64,000 nucleotides of DNA, from positions 62,001 to 126,000 of the forward strand of contig NZ_PTLZ01000003.1 of the NCBI RefSeq assembly GCF_003293745.1. Reading direction: 5' to 3'. Origin of the DNA: Herminiimonas fonticola (GTDB taxonomy: Bacteria > Pseudomonadota > Gammaproteobacteria > Burkholderiales > Burkholderiaceae_D). Positions 10,389-18,547 of the stretch are shown here, piece after piece. The notes beneath the pieces were generated by a model. That model was not told where the DNA came from. It made no database searches and saw nothing but the letters and a program-made list of their open reading frames with translations. The position numbers and the translations under genes are program-made. Each line of letters starts with the position of its first letter. The stretch's first letter is position 1.

Positions 10389-10552
10389 GAACAATTGTCG
10401 ATCAGAATTGGGCTGATGCAAATAAGTGATTGCGGTTTAAAAAAACATCGAGTTTTCATAAAGATAATGCCTGCTAAAAAGCGGAAATCAGCGGTGCTTT
10501 ATTGCAACATTGCGTAATTATCAAAGTTTAACTATTTTTTTTTTATCCGGTA

Positions 10553-10558
10553 TATAAT
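10553..10558 (+). promoter_or_regulatory. Candidate promoter -10 of the cold-shock gene
   Basis: Perfect TATAAT, preceded by TA and a T-rich tract (10535-10544). Transcription from about 10565 would give a leader of roughly 100 nt before the ATG at 10669, in line with the long structured leaders of cspA-type mRNAs. The leader holds a small GGGC/GCCC hairpin (10632-10643). No good -35 box is visible. The rest of 10389-10668 contains no ORF I can support. Confidence 0.5.
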
Positions 10559-10668
10559 CGAGCATCGTTGAGATTCGAGTTAGTAGTGCAGTATTAGTCT
10601 GTCATTCCTGTCTTGGTTGAAACGATCTAACGGGCAACTGCCCAACTTAACTGAAATTAGGAATTGCA

Positions 10669-10872
10669 ATGGCAACTGGTATCGTAAAATGGTTCAATGA
10701 TTCGAAGGGCTTCGGCTTTATTACCCCTGACGAAGGCGGCGAAGATCTGTTCGCTCACTTCTCGGCTATCCAGTCGAGCGGCTTCAAATCACTGCAAGAG
10801 AACCAACGCGTTTCTTTTGAAGTGACTGCTGGCCCTAAAGGCAAGCAAGCTTCGAACATTCAGCCTATCTAA
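10669..10872 (+). CDS. cspA: Cold-shock protein (CspA family)
   Basis: 67-residue single cold-shock domain protein that binds single-stranded RNA/DNA and melts secondary structure. RNP1 (KGFGFIT) and RNP2 (DLFAHFS) are both intact. Length and the [17 protein letters not shown] start are those of the CspA/CspD group in beta-proteobacteria. It has a long leader and its own terminator, so it is monocistronic. The symbol is by family; which paralogue it is cannot be told from the window. Confidence 0.95.
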   Translation: MATGIVKWFNDSKGFGFITPDEGGEDLFAHFSAIQSSGFKSLQENQRVSFEVTAGPKGKQASNIQPI

Positions 10873-10891
10873 GCTGAATCAAGCGAAATAG

Positions 10892-10921
10892 AAAATCCTC
10901 GGTTCGCCGGGGATTTTTTTT
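10892..10921 (+). terminator. Intrinsic terminator of the cold-shock gene
   Basis: Stem AAAATCCTCGG / CCGGGGATTTT (one G-U pair) closed by a TTCG loop and followed by eight T residues (10914-10921). Confidence 0.87.
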
Positions 10922-10974
10922 GTCTGGAAATTTGCGACCAGAAAAGTAAACGCGAAGTACTGGGGTGATCTGAC

Positions 10975-11397
10975 TCAGCCTTGGATCAAGGCCTTGCGAA
11001 GATTTCGTTCCAGCTGCCACTCTTTATGTTCAATACTGCTTTGTGTCTGCAACTTTAGTTCAGATTCAGTTTTATCGACATGCGATGCGATCAAGCGATG
11101 GGCAATGCGATGATCGGGTATCGTGGTGCCGTAGAACATCACATCATCGCCACGTTGAATTAATAGCGTGGGGAAATTCTCGACATCGAAATCACCGACT
11201 AAATCTGCGCTATCTTCAATATCTATCCAAACGAAAAGCTTGTCCGGATGCTGCGCTGAAAGTTCGTCGAAGCCAGGGCGATAGCTTGTGCATACGTCGC
11301 ACCATGCCGCGCACAGACAGGCTACGACCCATACGTCGTCTTTCATGCGTTGCGCTAATTGATGCTGGTTTTCCGGCTGTAGTGTGATACTTGGCAT
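10975..11397 (-). CDS. Thioredoxin-family protein
   Basis: 140-residue thioredoxin-fold protein with active site WCDVC (C33, C36) and the cis-Pro context NFPTLLI. A C-terminal charged helical extension of about 40 residues follows the fold. No signal peptide, so cytoplasmic. The CDVC dipeptide differs from thioredoxin (CGPC), which suggests a different redox potential. It is transcribed away from tsaB; substrate unknown. Confidence 0.82.
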   Translation of the reverse strand: MPSITLQPENQHQLAQRMKDDVWVVACLCAAWCDVCTSYRPGFDELSAQHPDKLFVWIDIEDSADLVGDFDVENFPTLLIQRGDDVMFYGTTIPDHRIAHRLIASHVDKTESELKLQTQSSIEHKEWQLERNLRKALIQG

Positions 11398-11426
11398 AGC
11401 GGTATTTTACCGGTTTCCTTGAAGCG

Positions 11427-11443
11427 GCGAGTGATTCACTCGC
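11427..11443. promoter_or_regulatory. Palindrome in the trx-like/tsaB divergent region
   Basis: Perfect 8+1+8 palindrome GCGAGTGA-T-TCACTCGC in the 129-bp space between two divergent genes, 30 bp upstream of the thioredoxin-like start. It has no T-tract, so operator use is more likely than termination; no regulator is known. Confidence 0.4.
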
Positions 11444-11526
11444 GTGCTGTAGTACTTCTGATTATTTCTCTAAAGAGTTGTATTCGTTCCAAGCGCCTTC
11501 CTGCGCGCGCGCTGTAAAATACTGCC

Positions 11527-12225
11527 ATGTCTATCATTCTCGCTATTGAAACATCTTCTGAACTAGCCTCAGCGGCCTTGCTCCGTGACGGTGTCGTGAC
11601 GTCTGCAGAGGCTGCTGGCGTTGTGACGCACTCCCAAAGCATCTTGCCCATGGTGCAAAGTCTGCTCGGCGATGCGGGCATCAAATTAGCTGATTGCGAT
11701 GCGATTGCGTTCGGCTCGGGTCCTGGTTCGTTTACCGGTGTGCGCACTGCATGCGGAATTGCGCAGGGACTGGCTTATGGTTCTAATCTTCCCGTCGTGC
11801 CGATTGTGACGTTGCTGGCGCTGGCACAAGCCTGCCATGATAAAACTGGTGCGCGCGATGTATTGACGGTTATGGATGCTCGCATGGGCGAAGTGTATTG
11901 GGCGCAGTATAAATTTGATCAAACGTGGCAGATAGTCGTGCCCCCGACCTTGTCTGCGGCGGTGGAAGTGATGCCGATAGGCGAGGTGCTCGCTTGCGGT
12001 AATGGATTGAACGCTTATTCAACAGAGTTTTCATCACGACCTTTTTTCAGCGACGAGCGAAAAGCTTGGGTGCCGCACGCGGCGCATATTGCGCATTTGG
12101 GTGCGATTGCGTTTGCTCAAGGTTTGGGTGTGCCAGCCAAGTCTGCTGAACCTCTGTATTTACGTAACAAGATTGCGCTGACGACGAACGAACGTCTTGA
12201 GAAGGCAGCAAAGGCGTTGGCATGA
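11527..12225 (+). CDS. tsaB: tRNA threonylcarbamoyladenosine biosynthesis protein TsaB
   Basis: 232-residue TsaB (YeaZ), the ASKHA-fold partner of TsaD in forming t6A37 on ANN-decoding tRNAs. The N-terminal ILAIETSSELASAALL and the GPGSFTGVRT motif are diagnostic, and the C-terminal part (EPLYLRNKIA) matches the family. Start ATG at 11527. Its TGA overlaps the rimI ATG by 4 nt, so the two are translationally coupled, a common tsaB-rimI arrangement. Confidence 0.95.
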   Translation: MSIILAIETSSELASAALLRDGVVTSAEAAGVVTHSQSILPMVQSLLGDAGIKLADCDAIAFGSGPGSFTGVRTACGIAQGLAYGSNLPVVPIVTLLALAQACHDKTGARDVLTVMDARMGEVYWAQYKFDQTWQIVVPPTLSAAVEVMPIGEVLACGNGLNAYSTEFSSRPFFSDERKAWVPHAAHIAHLGAIAFAQGLGVPAKSAEPLYLRNKIALTTNERLEKAAKALA

Positions 12226-12722
12226 GTTCTGTGCAAAGCCCGATTCCTCCGTTGGCATCATCGCCGCGACCGCTCAAACTGTATTTTTATCGAATGCAGT
12301 CCGCTGATATCAGCGATGTGCTGGCGATTGAAAATGACGTTTATCCATTTCCGTGGACTCGGGGGAATTTTCTTGATTCCATTAATAGCGGCTATGAAAC
12401 CTGGATACTGCGAGACGGTACAGGTGTATTGAGTGGATATTTTTTATTGATGCCATCCGTGGACGATGCACATTTATTGAACATCACAGTACACCGTGAT
12501 CTGCAAGGTAATGGCATTGGATTGTTATTGCTGGATAAAGCAAAAGCCATCACGTCTGAAAGAAATCTGCATGCACTTTTACTGGAAGTGCGACCATCGA
12601 ATACACGTGCTGAAAAAATCTACGAACGTTATGGTTTTGCACGGATTGGCGTTCGTAAAGGATATTATCCGGCGCCGAATAATCAGCGCGAAGACGCAAT
12701 TGTGATGAAGTTGGATCTATGA
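12222..12722 (+). CDS. rimI: Ribosomal protein S18-alanine N-acetyltransferase
   Basis: 166-residue GNAT acetyltransferase of the RimI family, which acetylates the N-terminal Ala of ribosomal protein S18. The acetyl-CoA loop is seen as VHRDLQGNGIGLLLLDKA, followed by LLEVRPSNTRAEKIYERYGF. About 20 residues precede the usual core start (LYFYRMQSADISDVLAIE). It begins in ATGA overlap with tsaB and ends in ATGA overlap with udg. Confidence 0.92.
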   Translation: MSSVQSPIPPLASSPRPLKLYFYRMQSADISDVLAIENDVYPFPWTRGNFLDSINSGYETWILRDGTGVLSGYFLLMPSVDDAHLLNITVHRDLQGNGIGLLLLDKAKAITSERNLHALLLEVRPSNTRAEKIYERYGFARIGVRKGYYPAPNNQREDAIVMKLDL

Positions 12723-13573
12723 GCGATCAAAACCGTCGTGTGGCATTTTTGAATGAAATGGGCCTGGGACCTGTCTGGTCGCAACGTGCTGCTACGGCTT
12801 TGTTGCAACTAAATGAAGACGACGCGCCTGCCATTGACCCAGTGCTTGCAAGTATGCCGGTGGTGGCAGAGTTGCGTGTTGTCGAGCCAACGTCATCGGC
12901 GTGGGCTGACGTCGAGTCGACGGCGATGGATACGTTTGTGCCAGTTACAGCGAAACCAGTGATTCCCATTGCTGACATCACTGACATCGCACATATGGAC
13001 TGGAATCAACTCAAGTCTGTTGTTTCGACTTGTACGCAATGCGATTTATGCAAAAGCCGCACCCAAACTGTATTCGGGGTCGGTGATCAAAAAGCCAGAT
13101 GGTTATTTGTCGGCGAAGGTCCGGGACGGAATGAAGATTTCCAGGGACTTCCTTTCGTTGGTCCTGCAGGGAAATTGCTCGACAATATGTTCTCCGCGAT
13201 GGGGATGAAGCGGGGCGAGAATACTTATATCGCCAATATCGTGAAGTGCCGGCCGACGGATGCCAACAAGCGCGATAGGCCGCCTGCAGCAGAAGAAGCG
13301 AACGCCTGTCTGCCGTATCTTGAACGGCAAATTGCCTTGATTAATCCGACTGTTATCGTCGCCCTTGGCAAAACGGCTGCTTTGTCGTTGCTGAAACTTG
13401 ATCCGGCAACGCCGGTGAGCAGGTTGCGCGGGACTGTGCATCGTTATGCCGGCCGGCCTGTCATCGTCACTTATCACCCGGCGTATTTGCTGCGCAGCCC
13501 TGCAGACAAGAGCAAGGCCTGGGCCGACTTGTGCCTTGCCATGAAAACCTATGCCGGTAGTGCAGACGCCTAA
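12719..13573 (+). CDS. Uracil-DNA glycosylase, family 4 (Fe-S type)
   Basis: 284-residue family-4 uracil-DNA glycosylase that removes deaminated cytosine from DNA. The catalytic core covers about residues 95-284: CTQCDLC (Fe-S ligands, near 105), GEGPGRNEDFQGLPFVGPAG (motif A), KCRPTDANKRDRPP, and the substrate-binding HPAYLLR. The first 90 residues are a variable low-similarity extension often found in beta-proteobacterial members, which resemble a phage SPO1 DNA polymerase N-terminal domain. It overlaps rimI by 4 nt and DUF1853 by 23 nt. Confidence 0.92.
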   Translation: MSDQNRRVAFLNEMGLGPVWSQRAATALLQLNEDDAPAIDPVLASMPVVAELRVVEPTSSAWADVESTAMDTFVPVTAKPVIPIADITDIAHMDWNQLKSVVSTCTQCDLCKSRTQTVFGVGDQKARWLFVGEGPGRNEDFQGLPFVGPAGKLLDNMFSAMGMKRGENTYIANIVKCRPTDANKRDRPPAAEEANACLPYLERQIALINPTVIVALGKTAALSLLKLDPATPVSRLRGTVHRYAGRPVIVTYHPAYLLRSPADKSKAWADLCLAMKTYAGSADA

Positions 13574-14531
13574 ACCCACGCATAATTTTTACACTGAATT
13601 CCACCTGCGCTGCGGGGGGCTGAACGATCTGCACGTGCGTGCATTGGCGTGGTTATTGTTGGCTCCCGATTTGCTTGATAAGCATGCGCCGCAATGGGGC
13701 GACAAGATCGCGACGCTGCCAACATATCTGCTGGATGGCGTGGATGACTGGCTGCAAAATCTGGATCGCCAGCCTGCAGCCTTACACAGCTATCTGGATC
13801 TGCAGCCTTTTGCCCGACTAGGGCGTTACGCTGAGAAGTTGATGGCGTTTTTCCTTGAACAAAATGGCGTGCTCTTTGCACATGGTGTTCAGGTACGCGC
13901 AGGAAAAACCAGCACGATAGGCGAATTCGATTTTCTGTTGCGTATAAACGAACAGCTAATTCATTGGGAATTTGCCACCAAATTCTATTTGCTGGAAGCT
14001 AGCGGTGCAGGTGACGATGCGGATTATTTTGTCGGCCCGAATCTGGCGGATACGCTGGGTGCAAAAATGCACAAGATTCTTGATCGCCAATTACTTCTTT
14101 CTACACATGCTGCCGCGCAAATTCATCTGCCCGAACCTGTGAGTTGCGCGCAGGCCTTGGTCAAGGGTTGGCTTTTCTATCCCGATAATGAATCGCAGAA
14201 ATTATCCGTATTCGGTACATCAGCAGCGCATTGCCGAGGTTTCTGGTGCACATTTTCTGAAACCTTGAATCTAGGCGCGGAGCGATACGCAATTTTGCCG
14301 CGTTTACAGTGGCTTGCTCCAGCTAAATTGCCTGTTCAGCAGACGATGGACAGGCAAGCACTACAAAGCTATCTGGAAGAATACTTCGTCAACGATACGA
14401 TGCCAGTGCTGGTGGCGCTGCTGGAAGTAAATGGAAATACTGCGGTGGAAGCGAGCAGGGGATTCATCGTGCCAGACGACTGGCGTACACGTGCCAGACA
14501 AAGAGTGAAGCTGGCACATCCATCAGCATAA
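13551..14531 (+). CDS. DUF1853 family protein
   Basis: 326-residue protein of the DUF1853 family: FHLRCGGLNDLHVRALAWLLLAP near the start, LGRYAEKLMAFFLEQNG, and GEFDFLLR...HWEFATKFYLL. The last pattern (E-x-D ... E-x-A/K) looks like a PD-(D/E)xK nuclease-type core: GEFDFLL then WEFATKFYL. That fold assignment is inference. It overlaps the udg 3' end by 23 nt, which ties it to the DNA-repair gene. No membrane segment or signal. Function unknown. Confidence 0.85.
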   Translation: MPVVQTPKPTHNFYTEFHLRCGGLNDLHVRALAWLLLAPDLLDKHAPQWGDKIATLPTYLLDGVDDWLQNLDRQPAALHSYLDLQPFARLGRYAEKLMAFFLEQNGVLFAHGVQVRAGKTSTIGEFDFLLRINEQLIHWEFATKFYLLEASGAGDDADYFVGPNLADTLGAKMHKILDRQLLLSTHAAAQIHLPEPVSCAQALVKGWLFYPDNESQKLSVFGTSAAHCRGFWCTFSETLNLGAERYAILPRLQWLAPAKLPVQQTMDRQALQSYLEEYFVNDTMPVLVALLEVNGNTAVEASRGFIVPDDWRTRARQRVKLAHPSA

Positions 14532-14550
14532 AAATTACTGATGTTTTTTT
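14521..14550 (+). terminator. Terminator of the tsaB-rimI-udg-DUF1853 operon
   Basis: Arms CATCAG (14521-14526) and CTGATG (14538-14543) with an 11-nt loop, then seven T residues. The left arm overlaps the last codons of the DUF1853 gene. Confidence 0.6.
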
Positions 14551-14594
14551 AATAATCTGATTCATTGAATGACGAGTCGGGTTATTAAAACGAA

Positions 14595-15857
14595 TTAGTG
14601 CTTGTGTTCGCCGATCAGGGACAGCGAATCATGTTCGCTCTGATTGGCGGCATGGCGACGCATGATCAGGAACATGATGCCGGAGACTGATAGCCCGAAC
14701 ATGACAATGACAATGTTGATATCCAGATCCAGTTTGACCATCAATGCGTAGAGCAGCAACATCGTCAAAACAGACAGGTTTTCATTGAAATTCTGAACTG
14801 CAATCGAATGACCTGCGCTCATTAACACGTGACCACGATGCTGTAATAGCGCATTCATCGGGACGACAAAATAACCGGACAAAGCGCCTACCAGTACCAG
14901 CAAAGGATAGGCTAGCCAAATCGTGTTTACCATCGTCATGATGACAACGACGAAACCCATGATGACGCCTAAAGGCATCACGGATAATGATTTCTTCAAT
15001 GGGACAAAACGGGCTGCCGCGACGGCACCAATGGCAACGCCAACTGCAACCACCCCTTGCAGGATGGCGGCTTTATCCAGCGGCATTCCCAGAGATTTTC
15101 CTGCCCATTTCAAGACAATGAACTGCAAGGTCGCGCCGGCGCCCCAGAACAAAGTGGTAACAGCGAGTGAAATCTGACCGAGTCTATCTTTCCACAAAGT
15201 GGTAAAGCAGTGCGCAAAGTCGCCTATCAATTTGATCGGATTGCGCTCCTGATGTGGATAATGTGCGCCTGTGTCAGGAATTTTCAGGTTGAAGAGCGCT
15301 GCCAGCAAATAGAACACGGCAATAATGCACAGTGCTGTTTCTGCTGGTGTGTCGATCCCGAAGTCGACAAGAGGGAAGTCGAAAGCGAGCAGTTTGGCGG
15401 CGATACTGGGGTTGATTAATGCACCGCCTATTACTGTGCCGAGAATGATGGATGAAACGGTAAGACCTTCGATCCAGCCATTTGCTGCCACCAGTTTTTC
15501 CGCTGGCAACAGTTCGGTCAAAATTCCGTATTTGGCAGGGGAGTAAGCTGCGGCACCGAAGCCGACCACTGCATATGCGATCAATGGATGCACATCAAAG
15601 AACATCATGCCGCAACCGAAAATCTTGATCAGATTGGTGACAAACATGACGCGTCCTTTTGGCAAGGAGTCCGCGAATGCGCCGACGAAAGCGGCGAGTA
15701 ATACATAAGAGAGGACGAAGAAAAGCTTCAGTAATGGCGTCATCCAATCGGGTGACTTCATTACTGTCAATAAAGCGATAGCCGCAATGAGGAGGGCGTT
15801 GTCGGCGAGCGATGAAAAAAACTGCGCCGCCATGATGGTGTAAAAACCGCGATTCAT
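14595..15857 (-). CDS. lplT: Lysophospholipid transporter LplT
   Basis: 420-residue major facilitator with about 12 membrane segments. In E. coli LplT flips lysophospholipids across the inner membrane for reacylation by Aas. The N-terminus (FYTIMAAQFFSSLADNALLIAA), FADSLPKGRVMFVTNLIK and YSPAKYGILTELLP are characteristic of LplT. No aas gene is adjacent, and the protein lacks a fused acyltransferase domain. Convergent with DUF1853 and divergent from alr. Confidence 0.9.
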   Translation of the reverse strand: MNRGFYTIMAAQFFSSLADNALLIAAIALLTVMKSPDWMTPLLKLFFVLSYVLLAAFVGAFADSLPKGRVMFVTNLIKIFGCGMMFFDVHPLIAYAVVGFGAAAYSPAKYGILTELLPAEKLVAANGWIEGLTVSSIILGTVIGGALINPSIAAKLLAFDFPLVDFGIDTPAETALCIIAVFYLLAALFNLKIPDTGAHYPHQERNPIKLIGDFAHCFTTLWKDRLGQISLAVTTLFWGAGATLQFIVLKWAGKSLGMPLDKAAILQGVVAVGVAIGAVAAARFVPLKKSLSVMPLGVIMGFVVVIMTMVNTIWLAYPLLVLVGALSGYFVVPMNALLQHRGHVLMSAGHSIAVQNFNENLSVLTMLLLYALMVKLDLDINIVIVMFGLSVSGIMFLIMRRHAANQSEHDSLSLIGEHKH

Positions 15858-16014
15858 CCGTATTGATCTATTCGTCTATGTATCTCCGGCTTGCTTTATA
15901 CCATGAAAATATAAGACTTCGATTGAAATGCTCGTCATTCGCGGAGACGCGTCCGGTAAAATAAGGCACTCTTCTTGATTCCAGCTTGTGATTTAACTTA
16001 CTTTACATTTGCTT

Positions 16015-17121
16015 ATGCCCAGACCGCTCGTTGCCACTATCGATATTGCTGCTTTGCGCCATAACCTCGGCGTCGCAAAACGTTGTGCGCCGAATTCCAA
16101 AGTTCTGGCAGTCGTCAAGGCAAATGCATACGGTCATGGGCTGGAACGAAGCATGCGTGGCTTCGCCGATGCCGATGGTCTAGGCTTGATCGAAGTAGAT
16201 AACGCGGCAAGATTGCGACAACTCGGCTGGCAGAAACGCATCGTGTTGCTGGAAGGTTTTTTTGACGCATCCGACTTGCAGGCGATCGTTGAACATCAAA
16301 TTGAGACCGTTGTGCATTGCATGGAGCAACTTGAAATGCTGGAAAATGCGCAGCTGAACGGTCGAATTAATGTGCATTTGAAAATTAATAGCGGCATGAA
16401 TCGTTTGGGATTTCTGCCATCGGTATGCAAGGCCATCTATCAACGTTTGCGCGCAATACCTGCGGTACGTGATATTTCCTTCATCACGCATTTCGCTAAT
16501 GCAGAAGATGCGAACAATGCTCGCGTATCACTGGCGCAGCAAGTACAGCGTTTTAACGCTGCTATAGAAGGTTTGCCCGGCGACAGATGTTTATCCAACT
16601 CCGCCGCCGATTTAATGCATCCTGAATGCGCCGCGGATTGGGTAAGGCCAGGCGTGATGCTGTATGGCGGTACACCGGCAGACACGACGGCAGAAAAATT
16701 CGGATTGCGGCCTGCAATGACCTTGCGCAGTGAAATCATCGGCATCCAGCATATCGTTGTCGGCGATGCTGTCGGTTACGGCAGCAGTTTTGTCGCTGAC
16801 AAAGCGATGACGATAGGTATTGTGGCATGCGGTTATGCCGATGGCTATCCGCGTCACGCGCCTAGCGGCACGCCTATCGTGGTTGATGGTATCAAGACCA
16901 GGATAGTAGGACGGGTATCGATGGATATGATTACCGTGGACCTGACATCGATTGCCAGTGCACGCGTAGGCAGCAAAGTCGTGTTGTGGGGACAGGATCT
17001 GCCAATTGATGAAGTCGCTAATGCGGCGGGGACGGTTGGCTACGAATTGATGTGCGCGATCGCGCCACGCGTACAAATCGCTGAACGTGATGACCTTGAA
17101 CAAACTAACCATTCCATTTGA
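16015..17121 (+). CDS. alr: Alanine racemase
   Basis: 368-residue PLP-dependent alanine racemase that supplies D-alanine for peptidoglycan. The PLP lysine K35 is in VVKANAYGHG and the catalytic Tyr in VGYGSSFVA (near residue 256); the RVSMDMITVDLT block is intact. ATG at 16015 (MPRPLVATIDIAALRHN) is chosen over an in-frame TTG at 16009. radA starts 11 bp later, so the two are cotranscribed. Confidence 0.96.
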   Translation: MPRPLVATIDIAALRHNLGVAKRCAPNSKVLAVVKANAYGHGLERSMRGFADADGLGLIEVDNAARLRQLGWQKRIVLLEGFFDASDLQAIVEHQIETVVHCMEQLEMLENAQLNGRINVHLKINSGMNRLGFLPSVCKAIYQRLRAIPAVRDISFITHFANAEDANNARVSLAQQVQRFNAAIEGLPGDRCLSNSAADLMHPECAADWVRPGVMLYGGTPADTTAEKFGLRPAMTLRSEIIGIQHIVVGDAVGYGSSFVADKAMTIGIVACGYADGYPRHAPSGTPIVVDGIKTRIVGRVSMDMITVDLTSIASARVGSKVVLWGQDLPIDEVANAAGTVGYELMCAIAPRVQIAERDDLEQTNHSI

Positions 17122-17132
17122 AATAGACCCTG

Positions 17133-18503
17133 ATGGCAAAAGCCAAAACCAATTACACCTGTAGCGAGTGCGGCGGCATTACCAATAAATGGGGCGGACA
17201 ATGTCCGTCTTGTGGCGCATGGAATACCTTGGTTGAAACCATTGTGGAAACCGGCTCGAACCGCTTTTCGGTACAGCACCAAGGATTGGCGCAATCTGCT
17301 CCCGTATTGAGTCTGGCCGATATTGAGGCGATAGACGTTCCTCGTTTTGGTACAGGCATAGAAGAATTCGATCGCGTGCTGGGCGGTGGTTTGGTTGCCG
17401 GTGGCGTGGTGTTGATTGGCGGCGATCCCGGCATAGGCAAGTCGACCTTGTTGCTGCAGGCTTTGGCCAATCTGTCGAAGATCAAAAAAGTCTTGTACGT
17501 CAGTGGTGAAGAGTCAGGCGCACAGATCGCATTGCGCGCCAAGCGTCTTGCCGTCGATGCAAAAGATTTGAAGCTGCAAGCTGAAATCCAGCTGGAAAAA
17601 ATTCTCAATACCTTGGCTGATCACAAGCCGGACGTCGCCGTCATCGATTCAATTCAAACGGTGTATTCGGATGCCCTCAGCTCGGCTCCAGGTTCGGTCG
17701 CACAAGTGCGCGAATGTGCTGCGCAACTGACGCGCGTCGCCAAGCAGACCGGCATCACCATCATCATGGTCGGTCATGTGACGAAAGAAGGCGCGTTGGC
17801 TGGACCGCGCGTGCTGGAACATATTGTCGATACCGTTTTATATTTCGAGGGTGATACACATTCCAGCTTCCGTCTGGTGCGCGCGATCAAGAATCGCTTT
17901 GGCGCGGTCAATGAGTTGGGTGTGTTCGCGATGACGGAAAAAGGATTGAAAGGCGTTTCCAATCCATCCGCATTGTTTCTGTCGCAGCACGATACGCCGG
18001 TTCCCGGTGCGTGCGTCATGGTGACGCAGGAAGGCACGCGTCCCTTGCTGGTTGAAATTCAGGCCTTGGTCGATACCTCGCACTTGCCGAATGCGCGTCG
18101 CCTTTCGGTTGGACTGGAACAGAACCGGCTGGCGATGTTGCTGGCGGTATTGCACAGACATGCGGGCATCGCTGCATTCGATCAAGACGTCTTCATCAAT
18201 GCGGTTGGCGGCGTGAAAATTACCGAACCGGCTGCCGATCTTGCCGTCTTGCTGGCGATTCATTCATCGATGCGTAGCAAGCCTCTGCCACGCGGCCTGG
18301 TTGTGTTTGGTGAAGTAGGGCTGGCCGGTGAAATTCGTCCCGCACCACGGGGACAGGAACGTTTGCGTGAAGCGGCCAAGCTGGGATTCTCAATCGCACT
18401 GATTCCGAAATCGAATGCGCCCAAGCAAAAAATAGAAGGCTTGACCATCATTGCCGTCGAACGGATAGAAGAAGCCTTGAATCGCGTGCGGGAACATGAA
18501 TAA
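17133..18503 (+). CDS. radA: DNA repair protein RadA
   Basis: 456-residue RadA/Sms, a RecA-related helicase for branch migration in recombination. Domains in order: zinc finger (CSECGGITNKWGGQCPSCG, residues about 10-28), RecA-like ATPase with Walker A GGDPGIGKST, the RadA-specific KNRFG motif (near residue 253), and a Lon-protease-like C-terminal domain (VGGVKITEPAADLAVLLAI). Normal length. It follows alr by 11 bp and converges on hpnE. Confidence 0.96.
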   Translation: MAKAKTNYTCSECGGITNKWGGQCPSCGAWNTLVETIVETGSNRFSVQHQGLAQSAPVLSLADIEAIDVPRFGTGIEEFDRVLGGGLVAGGVVLIGGDPGIGKSTLLLQALANLSKIKKVLYVSGEESGAQIALRAKRLAVDAKDLKLQAEIQLEKILNTLADHKPDVAVIDSIQTVYSDALSSAPGSVAQVRECAAQLTRVAKQTGITIIMVGHVTKEGALAGPRVLEHIVDTVLYFEGDTHSSFRLVRAIKNRFGAVNELGVFAMTEKGLKGVSNPSALFLSQHDTPVPGACVMVTQEGTRPLLVEIQALVDTSHLPNARRLSVGLEQNRLAMLLAVLHRHAGIAAFDQDVFINAVGGVKITEPAADLAVLLAIHSSMRSKPLPRGLVVFGEVGLAGEIRPAPRGQERLREAAKLGFSIALIPKSNAPKQKIEGLTIIAVERIEEALNRVREHE

Positions 18504-18547
18504 AAACGCGAATAAAGGCGTGAAGAAGATTCAGTCTTCTTCCTTAT

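Noticed and set aside
18522-18542. GAAGAAGA/TCTTCTTC hairpin between radA and hpnE as a terminator
   Set aside because: No T-tract on either strand and low GC; it may simply be a chance repeat near the hpnE end.
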